Below are positions 1-6,008 of a stretch of DNA of 6,743 nucleotides, in pieces. Source of the stretch: Aquincola sp. (GTDB taxonomy: Bacteria; Pseudomonadota; Gammaproteobacteria; Burkholderiales; Burkholderiaceae_C); assembly GCA_029884035.1 (NCBI GenBank), contig JAOUIM010000202.1, forward strand, positions 1 to 6,743, written 5' to 3'. Made by a program: the position numbers and the translations under genes. The notes under the pieces were generated by a model. That model did no database searches and was not told the DNA's origin. It was given only the letters and a program-made list of their open reading frames with translations. Each line of letters starts with the position of its first letter. Position 1 is the first letter of the stretch.

Positions 1-619
1 GGCGCAAGCGCTCTCCCTGGGGTGCCTTCGGGTCGATGCCGCGCACGAACGCCGCGACGTGCGTCAGATGCCGCGTGACGAGATACTGGAATACGAGCAG
101 CATGAAGCCGGCGACGAGCACCGTCTTTACGCCGTTGCCGACCAGCGTCACGAGAAGGCGGCTCCAAAGCCGCTCGAACACGTTGTCGACGCTGCCCACG
201 ATCTGCACGATGCCGATCGTCAGTGGCTGTCCTCGGTGCAGGCGCACGAGCGGTACCTGGCGCGCTCGCTGTCGCGCGGATACCGCCTTGCCTGCCGACC
301 AGCGGGTCTGGCCGTCGACCTGGATGCCGATGTACTCGATGTCGGGAAGGCGTAGCAGGCCGTCGATCTGGTCCTGGACCTTATCGTTGTCGGCGATCCA
401 GACGCTGTCGGTCAGCGGAACACGGTAGCTCGTGCCGATGAATTCCAGCGATCGGTCGATCTGGGCGACGTCACGCCTGTAGTCGGCGTACAGTTCGATC
501 GCGGTGATCAGGGCGCTCACCGCCGCGCTGAACAGCACCAAGGCGACGATCAGCTTCTTGGCGACCCCATTGCCATTGAAGAACGCATCATGCAGCAGTC
601 CGGTGCGCTCGGATCTCAC
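1..619 (-). CDS. Membrane sensor protein, N-terminal part (runs off the left edge)
   Basis: The visible 206 residues have the layout of a membrane-bound signalling protein. There is a short cytoplasmic start, a first hydrophobic helix at about residues 23-43 (AKKLIVALVLFSAAVSALI), a periplasmic sensory segment at about 44-152, a second helix at about 155-180, and then the start of a cytoplasmic linker that looks HAMP-like (VTRHLTHVAAFVRGID). The output domain lies outside the window, so histidine kinase, hybrid kinase and GGDEF/EAL protein are all possible. The start is a GTG at 617-619, whose G and TG overlap the TGA of the upstream gene (GTGA). A GGAGG lies 7 bases upstream, inside the end of that gene, so translation is probably coupled. 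The periplasmic segment (SLEFIGTSYRVPLTDSVW, then a DQIDGLLRLPDIEYIGI stretch) resembles periplasmic domains I associate with proteobacterial hybrid kinases and diguanylate cyclases. The upstream binding protein may supply its ligand signal. The sensor role is well supported; the output type is unknown. Confidence 0.8.
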   Translation of the reverse strand, partial: MRSERTGLLHDAFFNGNGVAKKLIVALVLFSAAVSALITAIELYADYRRDVAQIDRSLEFIGTSYRVPLTDSVWIADNDKVQDQIDGLLRLPDIEYIGIQVDGQTRWSAGKAVSARQRARQVPLVRLHRGQPLTIGIVQIVGSVDNVFERLWSRLLVTLVGNGVKTVLVAGFMLLVFQYLVTRHLTHVAAFVRGIDPKAPQGERLR

Positions 620-1368
620 TGGGCCGCCTCCAGCGGCTTGAGGAACTGGTCATGCAGTCGCAGCCAAGTGCCGTCGCGATGCATCTGGTCCAGGGCGGCA
701 GCCAGTGGTTTCACGAGGGCGTCATGTCGCCGGTGCAGGTACATGAACATCGGCACGCGGATCAACGGCGGCTCGAGCGTGCGGACCGTCACGCCGGCAC
801 GGCGCGCAACGTGCAGGCCGACCCACCGGTTGATGATGACCACGTCGGCGCGACCGGCAGCGAGCAAACCGATCAACAACTCGTTGGTACGAACGGTCGT
901 CAAGTCGCGATGGCCGGCCAGCCCGCGCTCGATGATCTTATTGCCGATCACGAAGGCAACGCTCAGGTCCGACAGGTCGTCCCAGCCGCGCACATGAATG
1001 TCTGCGCGCCGCGTCAGGCCGACGAAATCCTGATCCATCAGCGGCTGTGGCACCTGGACCAGATTGGGATAGTCCCGTTCGAAGCCGGCGGCGCGAAACA
1101 GATCACCGTCTTCGATGCCGGCGTTGGCGTTGGCGAGCGCGCGTTCGTGCGGCAACTGCGCCACCTGCAGCCCAAGTCCGACGCGCCGCAGTGCCTCACG
1201 CGCGAGTTCTTCGACGAAACCCGGACGTCCGGGAGCCGACACGAGCGGCTCGCGCGACCCGGTGGCCAGCGTGAGCATGGACGGCGAAACCTGCGCCCGG
1301 ATGGCTTCAGCCAACCCGAGGCCAACTCCGAGAATGACTGCGCGGCGCGTGTGGACGTGAGATCGCAT
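616..1368 (-). CDS. Periplasmic solute-binding protein, family 3 type (SBP_bac_3-like)
   Basis: This 250-residue protein looks like the periplasmic binding proteins of polar amino-acid ABC importers. After an N-terminal export signal (residues 1-25, with T7-R8-R9 before a hydrophobic run and probable cleavage near A25-Q26), the mature chain opens with LTLATGSREPL. It continues with a PHERALANANAGIEDGDLFR stretch and a later GWDDLSDLSVAFVIGNK segment, the usual order for the family. The length, about 225 residues mature, is normal. The twin-arginine-like TRRAVIL could direct Tat export, but Sec is equally possible. I chose the ATG at 1366-1368 because GGGAGGGG lies just before it; the spacer of about 3 bases is short. 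An in-frame GTG at 1387-1389 would add seven residues but sits upstream of that ribosome binding site. The next gene overlaps its stop and encodes a membrane sensor, and no permease or ATPase is present. I infer a sensing role rather than uptake. The ligand cannot be told from sequence. Confidence 0.82.
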   Translation of the reverse strand: MRSHVHTRRAVILGVGLGLAEAIRAQVSPSMLTLATGSREPLVSAPGRPGFVEELAREALRRVGLGLQVAQLPHERALANANAGIEDGDLFRAAGFERDYPNLVQVPQPLMDQDFVGLTRRADIHVRGWDDLSDLSVAFVIGNKIIERGLAGHRDLTTVRTNELLIGLLAAGRADVVIINRWVGLHVARRAGVTVRTLEPPLIRVPMFMYLHRRHDALVKPLAAALDQMHRDGTWLRLHDQFLKPLEAAQ

Positions 1369-1414
1369 GCCCCTCCCGATGCATTGCACACTGGAGCGCC
1401 GCTGAGTTTAGATG

Positions 1415-1432
1415 GGGCAGGGTGGACTGCCC
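1415..1432. repeat. Short perfect inverted repeat, possible operator
   Basis: GGGCAG and CTGCCC form a perfect 6-base inverted repeat around a 6-base centre (GGTGGA). It lies about 47 bases upstream of the ATG of the binding-protein gene and directly upstream, on the minus strand, of the weak -10 candidate TAAACT. No run of T follows on either strand, so a terminator is unlikely. A repressor or activator site for the sensor operon is possible. In DNA this GC-rich, a chance 6-base palindrome is also plausible. Confidence 0.3.
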
Positions 1433-1661
1433 GCCAGGATCGGCCGCACTTATGCGCCTTTCTTGGCGAATGCATCGGTGGCGCGTGATTTCATTTGCAC
1501 GGTGGCCGCCCCCGCGACTTGCCAAGGATTCGTGATGCGCGCGGCTTGCGGCTGCGACCCGGCCGTGGCTGCGAGCGAGAGCACGCGACCCGACATTGGC
1601 GGCCATGCGTCGTCTGGCGTTGCCCGACAATCACACCGAGAGTGCGGTCGTGGCGCCAAGG

Positions 1662-1666
1662 GGAGG
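1662..1666 (+). promoter_or_regulatory. Ribosome binding site fixing the GTG start at 1672
   Basis: GGAGG sits 5 bases before the GTG at 1672-1674. It fixes the start of the formyltransferase-ACT gene, whose open frame continues about 180 bases further upstream to a TTG at 1495. The upstream part of that frame encodes an arginine-rich sequence with no family resemblance, whereas the protein from 1672 begins at once with the expected beta strand MKLTVVGSRYFG. Confidence 0.75.
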
Positions 1667-1671
1667 GATCG

Positions 1672-2838
1672 GTGAAATTGACGGTGGTGGGTTCGCGCTA
1701 CTTCGGCGCGACTGCGTTCGAGATGCTGTGCAAGGAGCAGGGCGTGCAGATCGCGGGTGTTGTTGCGCCTGCGATCGACGATCGTCTAGCGCAGGCCGCA
1801 AGTGGCGCCGCCGTGCCGCTACACGTGTTGGCAGATCCGAGAAGCGTGCCGGGCGATGCGATTCCCCCGGGGACCGACCTGATCGTGGCAGCGCACACGC
1901 ACGCGCGAGTCAGCAACGAGGCGCTGGCCCGGTCGTGCCTTGGCGGTGTCGGCTACCACCCCTCGCTGTTGCCGCGCCACCGTGGCATTGCAGCGGTCGA
2001 GTGGACGATCCTGGAGGGCGACCCGATCGCCGGCGGATCGGTATATCACCTTGCCGACGGTTGGGACTCCGGTGCGATCGCGGCGCAGGACTGGTGTTTC
2101 GTTGCCCGCAGCGACACGGCCCGTGACTTGTGGGATCGCGAGTTGGCCCCGATGGGGCTGCGTCTGCTGGCCCAGGTGGTTCGGTACGCCCGTGACCACG
2201 GCGAGCTCCCCGCCAAGGCGCAGGACACGCGGTTCGCCACCCGCGCGCCGATGCTGCGCAAGGCCGTCGTGCTGACCGAGGATGCCTCGACCGCGCACAC
2301 CTCGATGGTGGCTACGGTGATGGGGCCGGACCGCCCCGGCATCGTGCGTGCCCTGTCCGACCGGGCGCAACGGCATCGCGCCAACTGGACCGAGAGCCAC
2401 ATGGCCCGCGTCGCCGGCAAGTTCGCCGGCATGGTGCACTTCGAGGTTCCACGCGAGCGGGCCGCGGCGCTGGCCGACGCGCTGCGGGCGCTCGAACCGT
2501 CTGGCCTGAAGGTTGCGGTGGCAGTCAGTGAGGAAGGCGGACCCGCCTCCGCAGGTTGGCGAGCGATCGACCTCGAACTCGTGGGCGACGACCGCGTGGG
2601 AATCGTGGCCGACCTCACGCGCGTGCTGGCTTCGCGCGGCATCAGCATCGAGCGCCTGAACACCGAGGCTTTGCGCGGCCCGTCGTCCGAGCGCGCAAAG
2701 TTCAGGGTCGCTGCGCATCTGCTACTGCCGGCCGCCCTCGACGTGCAAGCCTTGCGTACCGAACTGGGCGAACTGGCCCGCTCACTGATGGTCGACATCG
2801 CGCTCGGTGAGCGCGTCGAGGTGCGTGCCGGAGGCTAA
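1672..2838 (+). CDS. Formyltransferase/10-formyl-THF hydrolase-like domain fused to tandem ACT domains
   Basis: This 388-residue protein has two parts. Residues 1-190 form a formyltransferase N-terminal (Rossmann-like) domain opening with MKLTVVGSRYFGATAFEML. It carries the signature GYHPSLLPRHRG at 94-105 and DGWDSG at 129-134. H96 and D132 match the catalytic His and Asp of the family, and their spacing of 36 equals that of H106 and D142 in 10-formyl-THF dehydrogenase. The usual Asn two residues before the His is Gly94. The C-terminal OB-fold of methionyl-tRNA formyltransferase is absent. Residues 212-285 (GPDRPGIV at 218) and about 298-380 (GDDRVGIVADLT at 305) are two ACT domains similar to GcvR. 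PurU has one ACT domain in front of its formyltransferase domain; here the order is reversed and there are two. A ligand-controlled formyl-folate hydrolase or transferase, cytoplasmic, is my inference; the actual substrate is unknown. It is not the essential Fmt, since it lacks the tRNA-binding domain. It appears monocistronic. Confidence 0.85.
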   Translation: MKLTVVGSRYFGATAFEMLCKEQGVQIAGVVAPAIDDRLAQAASGAAVPLHVLADPRSVPGDAIPPGTDLIVAAHTHARVSNEALARSCLGGVGYHPSLLPRHRGIAAVEWTILEGDPIAGGSVYHLADGWDSGAIAAQDWCFVARSDTARDLWDRELAPMGLRLLAQVVRYARDHGELPAKAQDTRFATRAPMLRKAVVLTEDASTAHTSMVATVMGPDRPGIVRALSDRAQRHRANWTESHMARVAGKFAGMVHFEVPRERAAALADALRALEPSGLKVAVAVSEEGGPASAGWRAIDLELVGDDRVGIVADLTRVLASRGISIERLNTEALRGPSSERAKFRVAAHLLLPAALDVQALRTELGELARSLMVDIALGERVEVRAGG

Positions 2839-4061
2839 GCTGCGGCCAACCTGCGGCGCGTGCGCTCGAGCAGGAACAGCGCGATCGACAGGTTGAGCAG
2901 GTTCCAGCCGATGCCATTGATGAACGCGGCATGATACGAGCCGGTGAGGTCGAACACCTTGCCGCTCATCCATCCGCCCAGCGCCATGCCGAACAGCGTG
3001 GCCATCAGCACCGTGCCCACGCGCGCGCCGGCTTCCGTGGGTGGGAAGTGCTCCCGAACGATGATCGCGTAGCTGGGCACGATGCCGCCCTGGAACAGGC
3101 CGAATAGCGCGGAGATGATGTACAGCGACACCAGGCCGTCGAAGGGCAGGAACAGCAGCAACGCGAAGCCCTGCAGCCCCGATCCCAGCACCAACGTGCG
3201 CAGGCCGCCGATGCGGTCGCAGATCCAGCCCGACACCAGCCGGCTCACGATGCCGCAGGCCAGCATCAGGCTGAGCATCTCGGCGCCACGCGCCGCGCCG
3301 TAGCCCAGGTCGCCGCAGTAGGCCACGATGTGCACCTGCGGCATCGACATCGCCACGCAGCAGGCCACGCCCGCGATGCACAGCAGCGCCTGCGCCTGGT
3401 TCAGGCTCAGGCCGAAGGGCCGGGACGAGGGCTGCGGCGCACCGGCTCGCGCGGCCGGTGCGGCGGTCACTGTCGGTGGCCGCGTGCGCAGGCCCAGCGC
3501 CAGCAGCGGCATCGTCACGGCGCAGAAGACGCCCAGGCCGATGTAGGTCTGGCGCCAGCCTGCGGCCTCGACGAAGTGCTGCACGACCGGCGGCCACAGC
3601 GCGCCAGCAACGTAATTGCCGCTCGCGCAGATGGCTACCGCGATGCCTCGGCGGCGCACGAACCACAGCGAGGTGTCGGCCACCAGCGGGGCGAACGTCG
3701 CCGCGCTGCCCAGGGCGCCGAGCAGTACGCCGTGCAGCAGCGCAAACCCAGTCAGCGTGCCGGCCATGCCCGCAAGAACGAATCCGCTGCCCAGTCCGGC
3801 CGCACCGATCAGCACGACCACCATCACGCCGTAGCGATCGGCGAGCTTGCCCATGGCGATGCCACCCAGGCCGAAGCCGACCATCATCAGGGTGTAGGGC
3901 AGCGATGCGTCCGCGCGCGCGACGCCGAACTCGGCCTGCACCGCCGGCAGCACGACCGCGATGACGTACATCGCGCCGCTGCCGATCGTCATCAGCGCCA
4001 GCGCGATCGCCAGCCGTGTCCAGGCGTAGCGCGAATCGGGAGTGTGCTGCAGTGTCGGCAT
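2835..4061 (-). CDS. Major facilitator superfamily transporter, monocarboxylate/oxalate-formate-like
   Basis: This 408-residue inner-membrane protein shows about 12 hydrophobic helices: six at roughly 16-40, 54-76, 80-99, 103-127, 138-160 and 171-191, a Pro/Ala-rich central loop at 192-220, then six more between 222 and 398. The MFS motif A is clear in loop 2-3 (GKLADRYG, 71-78) and is repeated in the second half (SGWICDRIGG, 277-286). RRRGIA at 136-141 precedes helix 5, as in the monocarboxylate/oxalate-formate branch. Length and topology are normal for a proton- or anion-coupled carrier. The substrate is unknown; a small carboxylate is my best guess from the family resemblance. The ATG at 4061 starts 23 bases after the phaC stop, without a strong ribosome binding site. 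An in-frame TTG at 4088-4086 overlaps the phaC stop as TTGA and would add nine residues. Co-transcription with phaC is likely. Its TAG overlaps the TAA of the convergent neighbour. Confidence 0.87.
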   Translation of the reverse strand: MPTLQHTPDSRYAWTRLAIALALMTIGSGAMYVIAVVLPAVQAEFGVARADASLPYTLMMVGFGLGGIAMGKLADRYGVMVVVLIGAAGLGSGFVLAGMAGTLTGFALLHGVLLGALGSAATFAPLVADTSLWFVRRRGIAVAICASGNYVAGALWPPVVQHFVEAAGWRQTYIGLGVFCAVTMPLLALGLRTRPPTVTAAPAARAGAPQPSSRPFGLSLNQAQALLCIAGVACCVAMSMPQVHIVAYCGDLGYGAARGAEMLSLMLACGIVSRLVSGWICDRIGGLRTLVLGSGLQGFALLLFLPFDGLVSLYIISALFGLFQGGIVPSYAIIVREHFPPTEAGARVGTVLMATLFGMALGGWMSGKVFDLTGSYHAAFINGIGWNLLNLSIALFLLERTRRRLAAA

Positions 4062-4084
4062 CGCGGCATTGTCGCCGCCGACGC

Positions 4085-5872
4085 TCAATCTTCGTAACGC
4101 TGCATCACGTAACGGCCGGGTGCGTCGCACAGCGCGGCACCAACGGGGATTGGCCTGGCCTTGTGCAGTGGCGAGGAGCGCGCGGCCAGCCACTCGTGCC
4201 AGGCCGGCCACCACGAACCTTCGCACACGGGGGCCCGCTCGAGCCAGTGGTTGGCGTCGACCCAGGCACCTTGTGCCGGGCGCGAGGCGATCCGGTAGGT
4301 GCGTCCGGCATGCCCCGGCTCGGAAATGATGCCGGCGTTGTGGCCACCGCTCGTGAGCACGAAGGTGATCTCGGCATCGCACAGATGGTGCAGCTTATAG
4401 ACTGAACGCCAAGGCGAGATGTGGTCGCGCTCGGTGCCGACCATGAACACGGGCCAGCGGATGTCGGCCAGCGACACCGCGCGCCCTTCGACACGGTAAC
4501 TGCTGGTGGCCAGCGCATTGCGCAGGTACAGCGCGGTCAGGTATTCGTGGTGCATGCGCGCGGGCATGCGCGTCGTGTCGGCGTTCCAGGCCATCAGGTC
4601 AGTGCGCTGTTCGCGCTCGCCCATCAGGTACTCGCGCATGCGGCGCGTCCACACCAGATCCCGCGAGTGCAGGAACTGGAACGAGCCGGCCATCTGCTTG
4701 CCGGTGAGGTAGCCCTGTCCGGTAGTGATCGCGTCAAGGTAGCCGATCTGGCTCTCGTCGATGAACAGGCCCAGTTCGCCAGGTTCGGAGAAGTCGGTCT
4801 GGGCGGCCAGCAACGTCAGCGACGCAATCGGCGGCAGCCTGTCGGCCGCCGCGAGCGCCTTGCGACCGCCATCGCGCCCCAAGGCCGCAGCGGCGATCGC
4901 CAGCAGCGTGCCGCCCAGGCAGTAGCCCATCGCATGGACTGCCTGCGACTTGCCGTGCAGCGCGCCGATGCGTGCGAGCGCGTCGAGCACACCCAGGCGC
5001 AGGTAGTCGTCCATCGTCAGGTCGCGGTCGCCGGCATCGGGGTTCAGCCACGACAGCATGTAGACGGTATGTCCCTGCTGCACGAGATAGCGCACCAGCG
5101 AGTTGTGCGGCTGCAGGTCGAGGATGTAGTACTTCATGATCCACGAGGGCACCACGAACAGCGGTTCGGGATGCACGGCCCTGGTCTGTGGCGCATAGCG
5201 GATCAGTTCGACCAGCCGATTGCGGTAGACGACCTTGCCCGGCGTGATGGCCAGGTTGCGGCCGACCTCGAAGCGTCTGGCCTCGGCGATGTCTTCCTCG
5301 GTGGGAATGCCGGTGAGGTCGCTCCACCAATGCTTGGCGCCCTTCATCAGGTGCGCACCCCAGGAGTCTGCGACGTCCTGCAGCACGACCGGGTTGGTGG
5401 CGAGCCAGTTCGCGGGCGTGAACATGCCGAGCCACTGGCGGGCGAAGAACTGCGTCAGCTCCGCGTGATGGGCGCTCATTCCCGCCGTGCTGCCCGCATC
5501 GCGCCAGAAGGACTCGCTGTTGCGGAACGCCGTGCGCCACACATGAAACGGCCACTGTGTCCACGCCTCGTGGCGAAAGCGTGGGTCGTCGTCGGCCTCG
5601 CCCACCGCATCCGGATCACTCGGCGCGGCCGCATGCTCGAGCGTGTCGCGTCCGAGCCGCGTAGCCAGCGCCGCCAGTTCCATCTGGCGTCCCGGCGATA
5701 CGCCCAGGTGCCAGGCCCAGTCGGCCCACGCCAGCGCAAGCGAAACCGGCGACAGGTCGGCGGTGAACGGCGCAGCGCTGGCATGCACAAGCCTGTCGAG
5801 CCGCTGGGTCGGCGACTCCAGCGCCGGCGGGCGCGGCAGCAGATGGTTCGCAACGGGTGGTGGCATGCGCAT
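4085..5872 (-). CDS. phaC: PHA (polyhydroxyalkanoate) synthase family protein, class I-like
   Basis: PHA synthases polymerise (R)-3-hydroxyacyl-CoA into storage polyester at the granule surface. This 595-residue protein is of class I length (the Cupriavidus necator enzyme has 589). An N-terminal helical domain (about 100-205) contains the NPVVLQDV and DLTGIPTEEDIAEARRFEVG stretches, followed by ITPGKVVYRNRLVELIRYAP (209-228). The alpha/beta-hydrolase core holds the lipase-like box GYCLGG with nucleophile C318, then D483 (GTERDHISPW) and H511 (SGGHNAGII). The corresponding C. necator residues are C319, D480 and H508, so the triad is intact. The GHNAGIISEPGH motif and the C-terminal GRYVMQRY remind me of the second (PhaC2-like) synthases in Burkholderiales. 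Granule synthesis is inferred, not certain. The start is uncertain: ATG at 5872, or two codons later at 5866, neither with a strong ribosome binding site. The MFS gene follows at 23 bases, and phaA, phaB, phaP and phaR are not in the window. Confidence 0.88.
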   Translation of the reverse strand: MRMPPPVANHLLPRPPALESPTQRLDRLVHASAAPFTADLSPVSLALAWADWAWHLGVSPGRQMELAALATRLGRDTLEHAAAPSDPDAVGEADDDPRFRHEAWTQWPFHVWRTAFRNSESFWRDAGSTAGMSAHHAELTQFFARQWLGMFTPANWLATNPVVLQDVADSWGAHLMKGAKHWWSDLTGIPTEEDIAEARRFEVGRNLAITPGKVVYRNRLVELIRYAPQTRAVHPEPLFVVPSWIMKYYILDLQPHNSLVRYLVQQGHTVYMLSWLNPDAGDRDLTMDDYLRLGVLDALARIGALHGKSQAVHAMGYCLGGTLLAIAAAALGRDGGRKALAAADRLPPIASLTLLAAQTDFSEPGELGLFIDESQIGYLDAITTGQGYLTGKQMAGSFQFLHSRDLVWTRRMREYLMGEREQRTDLMAWNADTTRMPARMHHEYLTALYLRNALATSSYRVEGRAVSLADIRWPVFMVGTERDHISPWRSVYKLHHLCDAEITFVLTSGGHNAGIISEPGHAGRTYRIASRPAQGAWVDANHWLERAPVCEGSWWPAWHEWLAARSSPLHKARPIPVGAALCDAPGRYVMQRYED

Positions 5873-6008
5873 GGACGATGTCCATTGTTCGGCGCGCCCC
5901 AGGCGCTGGCGTTGAGCCAGGGCAATCTTTGCAGGCCCTCGCGGCGAATGGCTACACTGCCCGCCCCCAACCAAGACCCCGCCGCTGGCGGCCTCGACGC
6001 GCCCACCG
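5873..6008. other. Divergent phaC-parC intergenic region
   Basis: These 136 bases separate the opposing starts of phaC and parC and must carry promoters for both. A plausible plus-strand promoter for parC is listed separately at 5929-5958. For phaC on the minus strand I see no good -35/-10 pair. A 5-base stem (CTGGC, loop GTTGA, GCCAG at 5906-5920) is the only hairpin and is too short to interpret. Neither start has a clear Shine-Dalgarno sequence. Confidence 0.5.
5929..5958 (+). promoter_or_regulatory. Candidate sigma-70 promoter of parC
   Basis: TTGCAG (5929-5934) and TACACT (5953-5958) are separated by 18 bases. They match the -35 consensus at three of six positions and the -10 consensus at four of six, including the first, second and last bases of the -10 element. 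Transcription would start near 5965, giving an untranslated leader of about 45 bases. The position suits parC, but the -35 is weak and there is no experimental support. Confidence 0.4.

Larger units (their letters stand above)
1369..1671. other. Divergent intergenic region, about 300 bases
   Basis: This stretch lies between the start of the minus-strand binding-protein gene and the plus-strand formyltransferase-ACT gene, so it should carry promoters for both. I found no convincing sigma-70 pair in either direction. The closest minus-strand -10 candidate is TAAACT (revcomp of 1405-1410), with no recognisable -35 at the right distance. The one structured element is an inverted repeat at 1415-1432, listed separately. 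The two ribosome binding sites (1372-1376 on the minus strand, 1662-1666 on the plus strand) mark its ends. No tRNA-like fold, small conserved ORF or riboswitch was apparent by eye. Confidence 0.6.

Noticed and set aside
652..1488. A 278-codon plus-strand frame antisense to the binding-protein gene
   Set aside because: The opposite strand encodes a recognisable exported binding protein with a ribosome binding site and a coupled downstream gene; this frame has no motif and no start signal.
1819..2718. A 299-codon minus-strand frame antisense to the formyltransferase-ACT gene
   Set aside because: The plus strand carries clear formyltransferase and ACT motifs and a good ribosome binding site; the antisense translation shows none.
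3330..4097. A 255-codon plus-strand frame antisense to the MFS gene
   Set aside because: Its His/Gln/Arg-rich sequence lacks hydrophobic or family features. The minus strand has 12 membrane helices and MFS motifs.
4062..4382. A longer N-terminus of the MFS protein reaching up to 4382
   Set aside because: The extension lies inside the phaC coding region in another frame and is Arg-rich. The transporter begins naturally at MPTLQ, just before helix 1.
5906..5920. Small hairpin CTGGC-GTTGA-GCCAG between phaC and parC
   Set aside because: A 5-base stem with no T-run is too short to call a terminator or operator in such GC-rich sequence.
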